DNA of 64,000 nucleotides from the NCBI GenBank assembly GCA_023078685.1, contig JALGAS010000007.1, positions 3,162,001 through 3,226,000 of the forward strand, written 5' to 3'. The stretch is from Neopestalotiopsis rosae. Its lineage: Eukaryota > Ascomycota > Sordariomycetes > Amphisphaeriales > Sporocadaceae. Below are positions 11,373 through 22,814 of this stretch, one piece after another. The position numbers were made by a program, and so were the translations under genes. The notes under the pieces are model-generated. The model saw only the letters and a list, made by a program, of their open reading frames with translations, made no database searches and was not told where the DNA came from. The first letter of the stretch is position 1, and every line of letters begins with the position of its first letter.

Positions 11373-12374
11373 ATGTTCGATATCAGACTGGCCGGCCGCG
11401 GCTGGGGCTTCATCGTCCTCAACATTATCCGTGCATGCAACATGGCGGTGCTCACCACCATTGCCATAGCAGCAATCATCTTCATGATCGTGGGAGGCCT
11501 GCCCAACGCCTGGATCTTCTTTAGTGACGTCTTCCTGGCTTGCGTCGTCGCCATGTGCACATTTCTCGCCTTGTCCGAGACGCAGTTATTTAGCGGATGG
11601 ATTCAGACCTTCTGGCCTGCCTTTGGACCGACGCGCGGCCTGAACTGGCTGGCTTATTCCATGATGATCATGGCATCGCATCTCCTTGGCAAGATGAGCG
11701 ACGAACGCTTCTCCCAGAAGAAGATGGGTCCCGTCTTTTGGAACGTCTGCCTCGCAGCCGGAATCCTGGGCTACATCTTTGGCGTCGTTAACCTCTTCAC
11801 GTCATGGTTCTGGGGCTATCGTCTTGGCCGCTACATTCGTGTCTTCCGATCCACTGGTAGAAGTGAGGCGAGGGCCAATCCCAAGACTGGCCTCCCCAAG
11901 GACAAGAAAGCCGGTGGTCTTCCTCAATGGGAGAACGAATCCATACGCTCTAATGATTCAATGGACAAGAGTCGCCTCCCTGCATATCCTGAAACAACCT
12001 ACCCAGGATCAAACGCTGTGTCGCGAGCAGCAAGCCAGCGTTCGGCCGCTTCGGCAGGGCCGTATGGAAGAGCTCCGATGCGCACTCCCAGCCATGGCAG
12101 TGGCAGGGGCACGCCGTCAGGTGCAGGTGCGGGCAAGGTGAATGATGATAATGTTTCTTCATGTTCTGATGGGGATGATAGGGTTGTCCTAGATGATAAT
12201 GTTTCTCAACTTTCTGTACCTAGCAGGCAACAGCAAATGTCGCCGATTGCACCGGGTCTGATCCGGCCGGATAGTTTCTTGCATCCTGCTCACCCAGCTC
12301 ATCGCAGAGCTCCCAGCAACACATACAGTGTAGCGTCCCACTTCACCGGCTGGGGCGGCGGACGAGGTATCTGA
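11373..12374 (+). CDS. Fungal four-helix membrane protein with long polar tail, function unknown
   Basis: A single uninterrupted frame of 333 residues. The ATG at 11373 is chosen because it begins MFDIRLAGRGWGF, directly before the first hydrophobic helix; longer in-frame upstream sequence is non-ATG and lies over the probable leader intron. Four hydrophobic segments lie at about 12-45, 48-70, 85-110 and 125-152. The segment after helix 3 has the charged loop KMSDERFSQKKMGP. Beyond about 165 the protein is hydrophilic, rich in Ser, Gly and Pro, and predicted to be cytoplasmic and disordered. The layout matches a conserved family of uncharacterised fungal four-pass proteins, similar in topology to MARVEL proteins, but I see no firm MARVEL signature. 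No function is assigned. Confidence 0.8.
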   Translation: MFDIRLAGRGWGFIVLNIIRACNMAVLTTIAIAAIIFMIVGGLPNAWIFFSDVFLACVVAMCTFLALSETQLFSGWIQTFWPAFGPTRGLNWLAYSMMIMASHLLGKMSDERFSQKKMGPVFWNVCLAAGILGYIFGVVNLFTSWFWGYRLGRYIRVFRSTGRSEARANPKTGLPKDKKAGGLPQWENESIRSNDSMDKSRLPAYPETTYPGSNAVSRAASQRSAASAGPYGRAPMRTPSHGSGRGTPSGAGAGKVNDDNVSSCSDGDDRVVLDDNVSQLSVPSRQQQMSPIAPGLIRPDSFLHPAHPAHRRAPSNTYSVASHFTGWGGGRGI

Positions 12375-13586
12375 GCGATTAGCGCCAGCGACGCGTACGA
12401 GGAATTTTGAGAGAAGGAAAGCGAGGAGCCATGGAAATGGAGCGAATAATACAGTATGATGAGGCGTTTTGGTTGCGTTTTCCTAAAACGAGGATACCCA
12501 GGATAACGAGATGGAATGTCCACTCGTCTTTTGATTTCTAGAGTTAATGATGAGCACCAAAATCAATAGATATTGGCTCAACCACCAAACAGATGCCTCA
12601 TTCTCTATCTTGTGTGTGTATGTACCTCGGTGATCAGGTCAGGCCTGGCAGGCGATTATTCTGTTGCGCCACCTCGAAGCGGCCAGTCAGTAGAGGAACA
12701 GTCATAAGTGAGACCATCAAGAAGTGAGTCATTGTTACCCTTTGATGCATGTCTGGTGTTTTCGACTGTCGCATAAAATTGGCATAATAAAGTTGGGCCA
12801 GAACAAGCTGACAAAGAAATGGTCCGTGCACAGAACAAGGTTTAGGCACGCCGCATTTCTTGACCTCCGACCTGTTGCTCTCAGTCCATCACGCTGTTCA
12901 AGGTCCAAACCTTTTCAACCTTCGACTTCTTCTTCACCCACAACAACACCAACAGCGACACCATCGTATCGCGCGCGCACACGATACTAACGGCAAAGCG
13001 ACCATCGACGCAGCTTCGAAAACTTGCGAATCGCCCAGATTCGATACCCGCCAACTTGCAACGAGAGCTCCCTGGCATCTCGTAGTGCCACGTGCCTCTT
13101 TTCAGCTTGATTCGCAGTAGTCATCAAGCGCCTAGACTGTGAGTCGCGGCATTTGGAACTACTGGGCAAACGCGCTCGTTGGCGTAGGAGGAAATTGTGT
13201 GCCTTGTACTAGCAAGAGGTTGTCGGCGGCAGGGCGCTCAGGAGCCAGGAGTCGGAGTTCCGGATCCCGTCCGAGTCTCTCGCCTTGGCTGGCCTTGAAA
13301 GAGGAGGGGGATAACACATTGACTCCATTGCTTGGAGACACCGTGACCCAAAATTCCACACACGTCCCAATATCTGTTGATGAAGAGATTTTCAGGCGCA
13401 CATGCAGCCATCGTGATAATCCTCGTTGAACAACGCTCTACTATTGTTCGCAGTGCACGTTTTGAAGGACAAGTTTTGATTTGAACCTTCCTGACCCGTC
13501 AGAGCGGCCCTTTTCTACCCCTAACTTCCCTTCGCATCTTTCGAAGCTCGTCTTCTTAAGCTTCATCTATTTAAAATCTATTCGCC
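12375..13586. other. Intergenic region upstream of pcf11
   Basis: The 1.2-kb spacer holds the 3' end of the membrane-protein gene and the promoter and leader of pcf11. Short frames on both strands carry no recognisable domain. Nothing further is identified. Confidence 0.5.
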
Positions 13587-15914
13587 ATGGCGTCAGAGGA
13601 GGCAGATGGTCTCGTCGAAGACTTTCGGGAAGCCCTCGAAGGCCTCCAGATGAATAGCCGCTATGAAATCCAGAACTTGACTCAGATTGCGAGAGAGAGC
13701 ACAGAAGATGCACTTGCCATTTCGCAGGCATTGCAGGATCACATTAAACAGGTAGGCTGATCTCTTATTTGAATCGTGGCGTTGTCAACATCATACTTAG
13801 CATAAAATCTGATCAATACCTGTACTTGTAACCACGCAAGACTGATGTAAACTTATCCCGCTGGACATTTGGCTTACTTTCCATCCAGGCGGCACCACAT
13901 AAGAAGCTACCGGCACTCTACGTGCTTGATTCCATCTCGAAAAATGTCGGCACCCCTTACACGCTTTTCTTCGCCAAGCGTCTCTACACCACTTTCTGGG
14001 AGGCCTATGCCGTCGCCGACGGCCCTACCCGTAGAAAGATGCACGAAATGTTCAAGACTTGGAAAGAACCGATTCCGGGTTCTATTGACCGAAGACCCGT
14101 GTTTGCTCCCGAAGTCACCCAGCCCATTGAAGCTGCTCTCATCAAGGCCACGGCATCGGGCAACGAGCAAGTGAGAAGAATGCAGCACGGCCGACCTGGT
14201 CCTCAACCGGGCATCCCCTACAGGGAGACGTCAACACCTCCTGGAGTACGACCTCCTTCTCAAGTGAACGGATTCCCCAGCAACACAACGCCTCCCGTCT
14301 CTAACATGAATGGCCACCCTTACGGCCTGCCGGCTCAGCAACCGCTGGCTCAGCACCCCTTTCAGGTAGGTCGGCAGATGTCAACAAAATGTAGTCAGCA
14401 TACTAACATGCCGTATCAGTCACACTCGGCTCAATCTACACCACAACCCCCAAGCATGCCCGCCTTTCAGCCACCAACTTATGGAGGTTATGGTGCCCCG
14501 TCTCAGCCTATGATCAGTGTAGATGCCTTGAAAGATGACATTCAAAATCTCATTACCGCCTTCAGGGCAGAGTTTGCACGAAACCCTGGAGATCCTAGTA
14601 TACAGACGAAGCTGAAGGCACTCTTGGATTTGCAAGGCATTCTGCAGGCTCATAATCTGCCTCAGGAACAATTAGTGGCTATTAAAAATCAAATAACTGG
14701 CCTCGCCGTGACCATAAGGGCTACACCAGCCCAAACTCCAACTCCCGTACCTGTACCCCCTCCTGTAGCAGTAGCCCCTCCTCCTGCTGCGACACCAACC
14801 ATGTCGTTAGATTCTTTGCTTGGGCAAGGCGCTCTGGCTGCACTGCTTGCGCGGAACTCTGCTACTCCTCAAGTCTCGACACCTCAGCCGCCTCCTGCTG
14901 CGGTGGTCATTAGATCGCCACCTCCCCAGCGGGTTGAGCCACAGCCACCGGCTGCATCTACGACACCAGATCCCATGGCTCTAATGAACATGCTGCGCAA
15001 AGCCGGCATGCTTCCCCCGGCGCCCCCTTCATCCGGATCAACACCGGTCCCAAACATCCCTCAAGGTTTACAGCTGCCTTTTCCACCACCCATTCCTACT
15101 GGACCACCTTCCATGGAGACCCTGAGCAGGGACATCTCTCTCACGACCTCGTCGCTGAAACAGTACGTAAACTCGTGAAGACGGTAGTGTTTCTCAGCTA
15201 ACAACCAATGTAGATTTCGACCTCACCTTATCCCTCTCATGTTTGAGGCTCTTGGTCCCCAATGCACTCACTGTGGACGACGCTTCACGCCGGATGAGGA
15301 AGGTAAAAAGAAGAAGACAGTACACATGGACTGGCACTTTAGGGTCAATCAACGAATTGCCGAAGCAGAGAAGAGCGGCCAGCACAGGAGTTGGTTTGTC
15401 GATGAAGAGGTAAGTATTGTGCCGTGATGAAGTCAAAGACCTTTCACTAATTGTACTTCCAGGACTGGATCAACAGTCGTGAGACCGTTGATGAAGACCG
15501 TGCAACGAATCCTGGCTCTACCAGTGGTCAAGGATCGGCCTCCAAAGTACCAAGACTCCAGTACATTCCCGTCCCCAGCGACCCAGTTTTGAAGAATAGC
15601 GTCTGCCCGATCTGCCAGGAAAACTTCAAGCAGATTTACTTGGACGACGCTGGCGACTGGGTTTGGGAGGACGCGACTCAAGTGGATGGCCGGATCTACC
15701 ACGCCAGCTGCTACCAGGAAATATCCGGTGGCGTGGCGCAAGTCGCCTACAGGAGTACCCCTGAGCCCGTCTTGGGGAAGAGGAAGGCTGAAGTGAGTCT
15801 TCTCAAGCTGATCCATGCCAAGCGCCTACAGCAGTACAAACGAACCTGTACTAACCCGTGGTCAAGCAGGATGAATTATCTGGTCTACGCGGGAAGATGA
15901 GAGTAGAATCTTGA
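13587..15914 (+). CDS. pcf11: Pcf11, CID-domain subunit of mRNA cleavage/polyadenylation factor IA
   Basis: Six exons, join(13587..13751,13889..14365,14420..15162,15214..15409,15463..15792,15870..15914), encode 651 residues. The CTD-interacting domain fills about 1-135, including ALYVLDSISKNVG, and is followed by a Pro/Gln-rich region. The C-terminal third has two zinc-binding parts: CTHCGRRF (exon 4) and CPICQENF with a later YHASCY (exon 5). The middle FRPHLIPLMFEALG motif spans the exon 3/4 junction and fits the Clp1-contact region of the family. Pcf11 binds the Ser2-phosphorylated RNA polymerase II tail and couples 3'-end processing to termination in the nucleus. The intron at 14366-14419 is 54 bases with no in-frame stop, so an unspliced transcript would still be read through; its GTAGGT donor and TACTAAC branch mark it as an intron. 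The AKR gene lies downstream in convergent orientation. Confidence 0.93.
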
Positions 15915-16381
15915 TGGGCAGCGTGTGAATGACTGCGTAATTCATCTTTCTGGCAGAAAGCTGCAGCACGAGCGTTTTGAAGTTTTGACATACCTGTATA
16001 GGCAGTCACTCATCTGCATGAGGAACCTTTCAGCTTCCTCGTTGGCGTTGGCGGACAGCATTGCATTTTCTTGCCGGTGCATGACTTGAGGGATCTTTGC
16101 ACTGAAACCGACTTGGGATCAAAAGGCTTGACTACTGGATACACGTTCAGTTCATGTAACAAGAAATCCGGGCAATTAGGTAGCAATCTCGTTGAAGAGA
16201 AGATGCCAATTGAGCTTCAAGGACAACGAAAAGGAAATACCATAATTAAACATCAATAAACAAACAATGCATAAAAGAACAATCTATTCCAGCTGTAGAC
16301 GCCTGAAATCTACGCCTTTGCTTGACAGAACGAATCTCTTTCGACGCGAATTCTGATAATTAGCTACAAGTTCTGAATCAC
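15915..16381. other. Convergent 3' intergenic region
   Basis: The 467-base spacer lies between the ends of pcf11 (plus) and the aldo/keto reductase (minus) and should contain both polyadenylation regions. AATAAA-like sequences occur near 16253-16262. No gene is seen. Confidence 0.5.
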
Positions 16382-17347
16382 CTAAGCCTTCTCTCCAATG
16401 GCAGTCTTGAAATCCGCCAGTGCCTTGTCCCATGTCTCTTTGCCTTCAGTCTCAGCCCAGCGGCCAACCTTTTCAATGCCGTCAAGGTCTGCCCGCATGT
16501 GCTCCCAACTAGTCGTGCCATCGAGGATAGTAGTCCCTTCGAGTCCCAGCACCAAGGCGTACAGCGCCACCTCAGCCTCGACACCCGCAGCGCGCGCGAG
16601 ATGCTGGACCGAGGGCTCGCGGTACCGGAGGCGCGGGTTGCCCGACAGGGTCCAAAAGGACTGGAAGACGACGCCGTGGCGGCGGCAGAGGGCGCGCAGG
16701 TCGACCTCCCAGCCCGTGGGCTCGTGGAACCGGTTCTGCACGACGGCCGGCTTGACCTTGACGTCGGGGGCCTCGAGCAGGTACGCGACCACGTCGAGGG
16801 GCGCGTTGGAGATGCCCAGCGCGCGCACCCGGCGGGAAGGCGACTGTACCCATTTCGACAGGGCCTTCCACACCACGACTGTCTCTTCCATGCTGGGCAG
16901 GGGCGAGTGCAGGACGATGCTGTCCACATAGCTCTCCTCGCCCTCCGTTGCTACGGCCAGGTTCCGCAGCGACGACTCGACCGATACCCGCACCTGTTCC
17001 TGCAGCGGCGCCCGCGGGTCATATGGCATATTGTCGCGGTCGTGCGCAGCCACGGGGCTGAACTTGGTCTGCAGAAACACCTGCTCGCGCGCCACCAAGC
17101 CCTCGGCCACGGCCCGCCTCAGACCTTCTCCCACCAGGTCCTCGCGGTAGTGGCGCGGCTGGGCGGCCGTGTCGACGCCGCGGAACCCGGCCCTCAGGGC
17201 CTCGTGGACCAGGTCCGCGGTGCGCTCCTTCTTCCAGGCCGTGCCGTAGACTAGGCGCGGCGTCGTGACCTTGTTATCGGGGACTGAGCCTGGCAGGGCA
17301 AGGTCCCTGGTCAAGGCTGAGCCTTGGGGGGCAATACTTGTGCTCAT
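16382..17347 (-). CDS. Aldo/keto reductase, NAD(P)H-dependent
   Basis: An intronless frame of 321 residues from the ATG at 17345-17347, which has a favourable ACAATG context. The usual AKR catalytic tetrad is visible: Asp59 (GVDTAAQ), Tyr67 (RHYRED), Lys95 (QTKFSP) and His147 (IVLHSP). A (beta/alpha)8 fold is expected, with later strands LGISNAP and VVQNRF. Family members reduce aldehydes and ketones with NADPH; the substrate cannot be read from sequence. The frame stays open upstream to an ATG at 17474-17476, which would add 43 residues rich in Arg, Lys, Ser and Phe, but that ATG has a weak context. Codon choice is strongly G/C at third positions, more so than in the neighbours. The gene is divergent from the dehydrogenase at 18250, sharing about 900 bases between start codons. 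Confidence 0.88.
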   Translation of the reverse strand: MSTSIAPQGSALTRDLALPGSVPDNKVTTPRLVYGTAWKKERTADLVHEALRAGFRGVDTAAQPRHYREDLVGEGLRRAVAEGLVAREQVFLQTKFSPVAAHDRDNMPYDPRAPLQEQVRVSVESSLRNLAVATEGEESYVDSIVLHSPLPSMEETVVVWKALSKWVQSPSRRVRALGISNAPLDVVAYLLEAPDVKVKPAVVQNRFHEPTGWEVDLRALCRRHGVVFQSFWTLSGNPRLRYREPSVQHLARAAGVEAEVALYALVLGLEGTTILDGTTSWEHMRADLDGIEKVGRWAETEGKETWDKALADFKTAIGEKA

Positions 17348-18249
17348 TGTTCTGGGATAGCTTTTCTGTATTGAAGATGGTAATATTGGTGAATTGGTGA
17401 ATTTGAGGAATGCTCTTGCTCGTGGTGGCATGAGGTCTTGGAAAATGGATACTCTGATGGAAAATTTGGTCGACATGGAGGTGGTTTTCTTTTCTTTCCC
17501 TTTCTTTTCACCCCTCCGAACACGGGCGGGTGCAGATCAAGTACAGAGGTATTAGATTGGTGATTGGACAAGTACGACATGGAGAGAACCTGTGAGACGT
17601 GTGTGTATCTGATAGACCTTTCCGTTTTAATCTCACGAGAGTTTCGGACTGCTAATGCGTGGTAATTGATTCAATTTTCTCCCCTATCGGATGTTGTACA
17701 TACAGTCTATAGAATGTCATTATCACCTATAAAAAAACGAAGGGGAATTCATTGGACAGGAGGAACTTCACCCTCCATCACATTTGTTCTATACGGATCG
17801 ATAAGCTACGATCGTTTTTTGGTGCTCAAGAGCTTCTGTGACATTGATGGTGGGGTAAATTTTGCTATAGTCGTGATGACGTCGTCGGATTTAGCTGTAC
17901 CGAGAAGGTAATAGTGACATTATCTGATGGCTTACCAATCTCTGATCGCTGTAGAAATTACAGAAGTCTATAGACAGTGTAATAGTTCTCCAAAGCATTT
18001 ATCCGCGAAAATTGGTGCACTCTTCCAGTAAAACTCGCCACAGTACGGTGTTAGAACCTCAGATCATATCCCGCTTTACCCCACCTCAAGCGAACTCGCA
18101 CGGGCATCAACTCCGAATCGTCTTATTTATTTTCAAGCTGATACTTGGATCAACATCGTCGCGTTGAGAATCACTGTCGGTTTGTCAAACACAAGGAACA
18201 CCTGTCTTAATTCAAATTATCAACCCGAGAATCAAACATTACCGCAACA
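17348..18249. promoter_or_regulatory. Shared divergent promoter of two oxidoreductase genes
   Basis: About 900 bases separate the start codons of the aldo/keto reductase (minus) and the Gfo/Idh/MocA dehydrogenase (plus). The part nearest the reductase (17348-17476) is open in its frame and may be leader or an alternative N-terminus. The rest has no coding character. No specific operator is recognised. Confidence 0.45.
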
Positions 18250-19482
18250 ATGGCACCTCATACGATCAAGTGGGGCATCATGGCCACAGGTGGAATCGCG
18301 CAGAGTGAGTTCCAATGAGTAAACAAACTGTCAACTACGAGATCGCAACTGACAGGCCTGACAGCCTTTACCAAGGACCTGCTCACGAATCCAGCCTCTC
18401 GCGAAGTCAATGATGTAGCTCACAAGCTGGTCGCAGTCGCTTCGTCGAGCTCCAAGGACAGCGCCAACAGCTTCCTGTCCAAGGTGAACGCCCCAGACGG
18501 CGTCAAGGCATACGGATCGTACGCTGAGCTTGTGGCTGATCCCGACGTCGAAATTGTCTACGTAGCTACGCCACACTCTCACCACTTTCAAAACACCATG
18601 CTCGCCCTGGAGGCGGGAAAGAATGTCCTCTGCGAAAAGGCGTTTACCGTGACCGCCTCGCAGGCCCGGAAGCTGGTCGACACGGCCAAGGCCAAGAACC
18701 TCTTCCTCATGGAGGCTGTTTGGACCCGATACTTTCCGCTCAGCATCAAGATTCGCGAGCTGGTCCAGTCGGGTGTCATTGGACCCGTCTACAGGGTCAT
18801 CGCTGACAACTCATTTGGTAACGACGGCCCCAATGGCTCACTCACCTTCCCGGACGAGAACCGGATGGTGAACCCCGATCTAGCCGGTGGTGCCATGCTG
18901 GATCTGGGCATCTACTCGCTGACGTGGCTCATGCAAATCTTGTACCACTGCCAGCCTGAGGCGGTCAAGGAGAAGCCCAACACCGTGGGCGCCATCAACA
19001 AGTACACGACGGGGGCCGACGAGACCACGACCTTTATCGTGCAGTTCCCCAAGCACAAGAGCATGGGCATCGGCATGACCACATTGAGAATCGCTACCGA
19101 CGTGGACGGGCAAAACACCGCGGGACCTGCCATCAAGATCCAGGGTCCACTGGGCGAGATCCAGGTGATGGGCCCAGCCTACAAGCCTGAACAGTACAAG
19201 ATCATCAAGAAGGACGCGCCCGGAAAAGTCGAGGTTGTCGACTGCCCGATCCCCGAGGACAAGGAGCGCAGCTGGGGCCACGGCATGTTTTGGGAGGCCG
19301 ACGAGTGTGCCAGGTGCCTCCGAGACGGCAAGAAGGAGAGCGCCACGCTCCCCTGGGAGGAGAGTATTACCATTATGGAAGTCATGGAGACGGTGCTGAA
19401 GCAAGGCGACGTCAAGTACCCAGAGCTCATCACCACGGACGTCTACGACCCCAAGAGCCCCCTCAACACTGGCAACCAGTAA
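18250..19482 (+). CDS. Gfo/Idh/MocA oxidoreductase, dihydrodiol / D-xylose dehydrogenase type
   Basis: Two exons, join(18250..18304,18365..19482), give 390 residues. The N-terminal Rossmann motif is split by the intron: IMATGGIAQ from exon 1 joins TFTKDLLTNP from exon 2. The second of two closely spaced acceptors (AG at 18363-18364) was chosen because it restores the family's GGIA.TF.KDL pattern. Further family marks are ATPHSHHFQNTMLALEAGK and the active-site region LCEKAFTV. The C-terminal alpha/beta domain follows, with GGAMLDLGIYSL. This matches dimeric dihydrodiol dehydrogenase-like proteins, of which fungal members include NADP-dependent D-xylose dehydrogenase. The exact substrate is inferred and not known. 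The protein is probably cytosolic and is full length for the family. Confidence 0.9.
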
Positions 19483-21261
19483 GGAAAATAAAAGACTTTC
19501 TCCCCCAAGGTGTAATCCCCCAAGGTGTTGGCATAAACGTTACACACGCGGCTTTGCCATACTTTCAGGAAGAAAACTTCTTTTGGTATGTGATGGCGAG
19601 AATTAAAAACATTGAAACCTTAGACTAGGCGCGTAGCTTGATGAATCATACCGCCATTCTTTTTATGCCAACGAGAGAAGAATCGCCCCTCTAACAGGAT
19701 ACCCCTTGTCTATTTCTGCACGTGTATTACTTTAAGCGAAGGAGCATAAGCAATGCGATCCAAAAAGGTAGCGACAGCAGCGGCGGATGTGACGGGGCGG
19801 CGGGCGGGTTGAAGCGGCGATGCAAGGACTTGACATGAATTGCATGAACTACAAACTGCTGCTCAACCGTCCGGCGGATTTGACAGATTAGGCGACCTGT
19901 ACAAGAGACGTTCGGCGACCGTTGATCTACAGCGGTTACGTACGCCGTGCTTGCTTTGAACGTTGTGACATGGTATACCCAGGAGCCGAGAAAGCAAAAA
20001 TGAGGCCAAGAAAGAAGTCTACGCGGTCAAGATGGTCTGATATGTTGCACAAGACATTTGTTTTTCTTTCGGTTCCGGTCCAGTAATGATTGTTCTTTCC
20101 CCGCATACTGCTCTCTCACCCTCGAGTTACACCATGAGATGAACAAGTTCGAAGGGCTGTCAGGCTTGTCACACGTCTTGTTTTATAGTGCATAGATGGA
20201 TGATTTAATATGGGCAGCGTGGGCCGCTGCATGGCATTGAAGCATTACACTGCATGCACACATCACCACCTCCTTGTATAATACATACAAGGCGTTATAT
20301 TACCGAATAAGAAAATTGGCAAGGGAAAAAGCCCTCTAAACTCTATCCCACGACACCTAAAGGGAGGAGACCGGTATGTATAGCAAGAGATCGGACGAGT
20401 CACACAGCCGCGATCCCCATCCCTCCCAAGACCTCGAGGGCGTTTAAAGACCCCCATCCTTTCGGGCAAGCCTTCCGAATGGCGAACCGATCTAGGAGTG
20501 AACCATAAACCCCACGAGGAAGAAGGCAGACGCCATTGGGGCTGCTCAATCTCTTGCCATCTCTTCCATCTCGGGCGCTTGTGCAGTGCAGGACAGGACA
20601 TGACAAGGGGACCAGCGGTAAGTCCCATGGTCCGTCTCTCCGTCACCGTCACTGTCACCGTTTCAATGAGAGTCAAAAAAAAAAATCTTTCCTTCTTGTT
20701 GTGCGACTCGAGATATCTGGTACTGTAGTCTTTTTCCTGGTAGCCATCGTTGCAGTAAGGGTGCTACCTACCTATCTTGTTCGAGGGAAGGGAACAGGAA
20801 AGCAACGGCCGATCAAATGGACCACCCACCGTTCAGGCAAAGGGCTATACCCCATTCGATCAGGTCGGAAATGCTTCTTCCACAATTTTCGTTTTATCTG
20901 GTAAGAGATCTCTTTCCCTTTGAGCGTTGAGATCTGATCTACCACCAGATTTTGTGCACAACCACTAGATCCCGGGAGGGGGGACATTGGACCCAAGATC
21001 CGGGGCGGGTTTGGCGAGCGGCGGACGGCGAAGAGATGAAAAAAGAGATGATGTAATGCATTGTATGCTATTATGCACTGTTTTCCCTTCGGTATTCCAT
21101 TCCCAGCCCATCGTAAAACTTTCTGGAACGGCAATCTTACCGGCCGAGTCCCGTCTCTCTCTCGGTAATATGGGCCATTGGATTGTGTAAAGGATAATAA
21201 AGCCATAAATGTAAAGGACTGCAGGTGTGCGGTCAGGGCATGAACACCGCTTTGAGAGAGA

Positions 21262-21302
<41 letters not shown>

Positions 21303-22814
21303 ACGGACAGATCCATCTTTCAAAAACACAAGATCGGTTCCTCTGACCGCCTTGTAGAGATTCAAGAGAGATCGGGAAACTTGACGACTTTTTTTCTCCC
21401 CCCTTCGCCGTTCGGAATCGGGTTTTGTCTTTGATTTTTCCCCACCCGCGCGCGTGCGCTGACAGATGTGACACTTGCCAAGTCGCAGAAGCGAGAGGAG
21501 AAAATCTGTTCATGAGAATAGGAAAAGGAAAGGGAAAATAAAGAAAAAGAAAAAAAGAAGACGGATCTAGAAGGGTGCAATCCATAAGCCTAGACAACCT
21601 TAATTCCCTCTTTGCAGTGGGCCAAAACAGTATTGTATCGGTCTAGTCTAGGGAGGGTCCATATAGTGTGCATGGTTACATGTCAACGCATGTATGCAAG
21701 GCAAGAAGGAAGTGACACGATGATGTGAGTCTAGATACATGAGACGTATGCACGACCAGCATTGAATATGTACACTTTGGATGGCTGCGAGACATCAGAC
21801 ATTTCGTTCGCTAATGCCATGTTCAATTCACTGTATGGAGACAAAATACCTTGACAGGAACCAGGTTGATTTTCCTTCATTCGTCATTCCCGCAAGCACA
21901 CGCCCATGCGTGTGCTTCTGTCTCTAACGAATAAGAGGCGATCAATGATGAACCTTCGAGGTCAATGAGTTCGGATAACTTCGTATACGGGTTCGCTTCC
22001 CGATGTCCATCATACACATCGAGGCACGCTCATCGGAGACCATGTATTAGATCCAACAAATAGTGACAAAAGCCAGCATGAACTGCTGCACAGGTAACAC
22101 ACACGTCACTGGGCGGTTACGGCAGTTGTTGCGGCCGAGGTGTGAAGACTCGCATAAAATGATCTACTACGTTAACTGTAGGGCATGTACCTCAAGATAT
22201 GGGTGTCAAGTCCGAGATCAATGCCCGTGTAAACTGGTAGCAATATCCATGTTGTAAAGTATCAGTATTCTGAAATATAGAAGAGTATACAACTGTAAGT
22301 AATTTACCGCTAGTTTTGAGCATTATTAGCGCTAGTTTGGTAGTATACACCTCTGTATTACTTGGGAATCCCTTGGTGGTGGGTGCACGTAGTAGCAAGT
22401 AATAGAGGCAGTGTGTATGCTTGCTTGTAGTGAGTAACCTGGAGCTTTTAGGGGGGTGGCTCCGTCCCCGCAGCTCCTAAGCAGAGAGCCCTTGCTTGCA
22501 TTGCCGCAAAGCACACACCCACCCCTCGCTCAATGATTAACTTTTTTTTTTCTTGCGACGCCCCCTCCCTAGCCATAACCGCTTACCAACCACTTTTAAG
22601 CATTGTGCCCTGACTACCAACCAGACCCCCCACCAGGAAGGGAAAGAAAGAAGAAATCTTGGTAGGCCATTTATACTATTCGTCGAGGTACACAACAGAC
22701 GGATCTCTGGCAGAAGGAGGCGGTGATCAAGTCTTTCAGAGGCAGTGCTCAAGGACGGGGGGAACAAGGGACTTGAGGGAAGGGCAGGAGAAAAAGAATA
22801 TAGGGCACAAAAAA
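19483..22814. other. Gene-free region with homopolymer and purine-rich tracts
   Basis: This spacer of about 3.3 kb runs from the end of the dehydrogenase to trm9. It contains the long G run at 21264-21301, A/T tracts, and a TACCTACCTA word near 20766. Long frames on the minus strand (20772-21597) consist of poly-Pro translated from the G tract and are not genes. The last 300 bases are the trm9 leader and promoter. Confidence 0.5.
21252..21301 (+). repeat. GA repeat running into a 38-base poly-G tract
   Basis: A short GAGAGAGAGA run is followed by 38 consecutive G residues (21264-21301). It is by far the longest homopolymer in the window. It is either a real hypervariable or G-quadruplex-prone tract or a sequencing/assembly product, so its length should be treated as uncertain. 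Confidence 0.9.

Noticed and set aside
16499..17254. 251-codon plus-strand frame
   Set aside because: It is antisense to the G/C-rich aldo/keto reductase, which carries a full catalytic tetrad on the other strand.
20772..21597. Minus-strand frames of about 200 codons with a poly-Pro stretch
   Set aside because: The Pro run is only the translation of the poly-G tract; nothing else in them resembles a protein.
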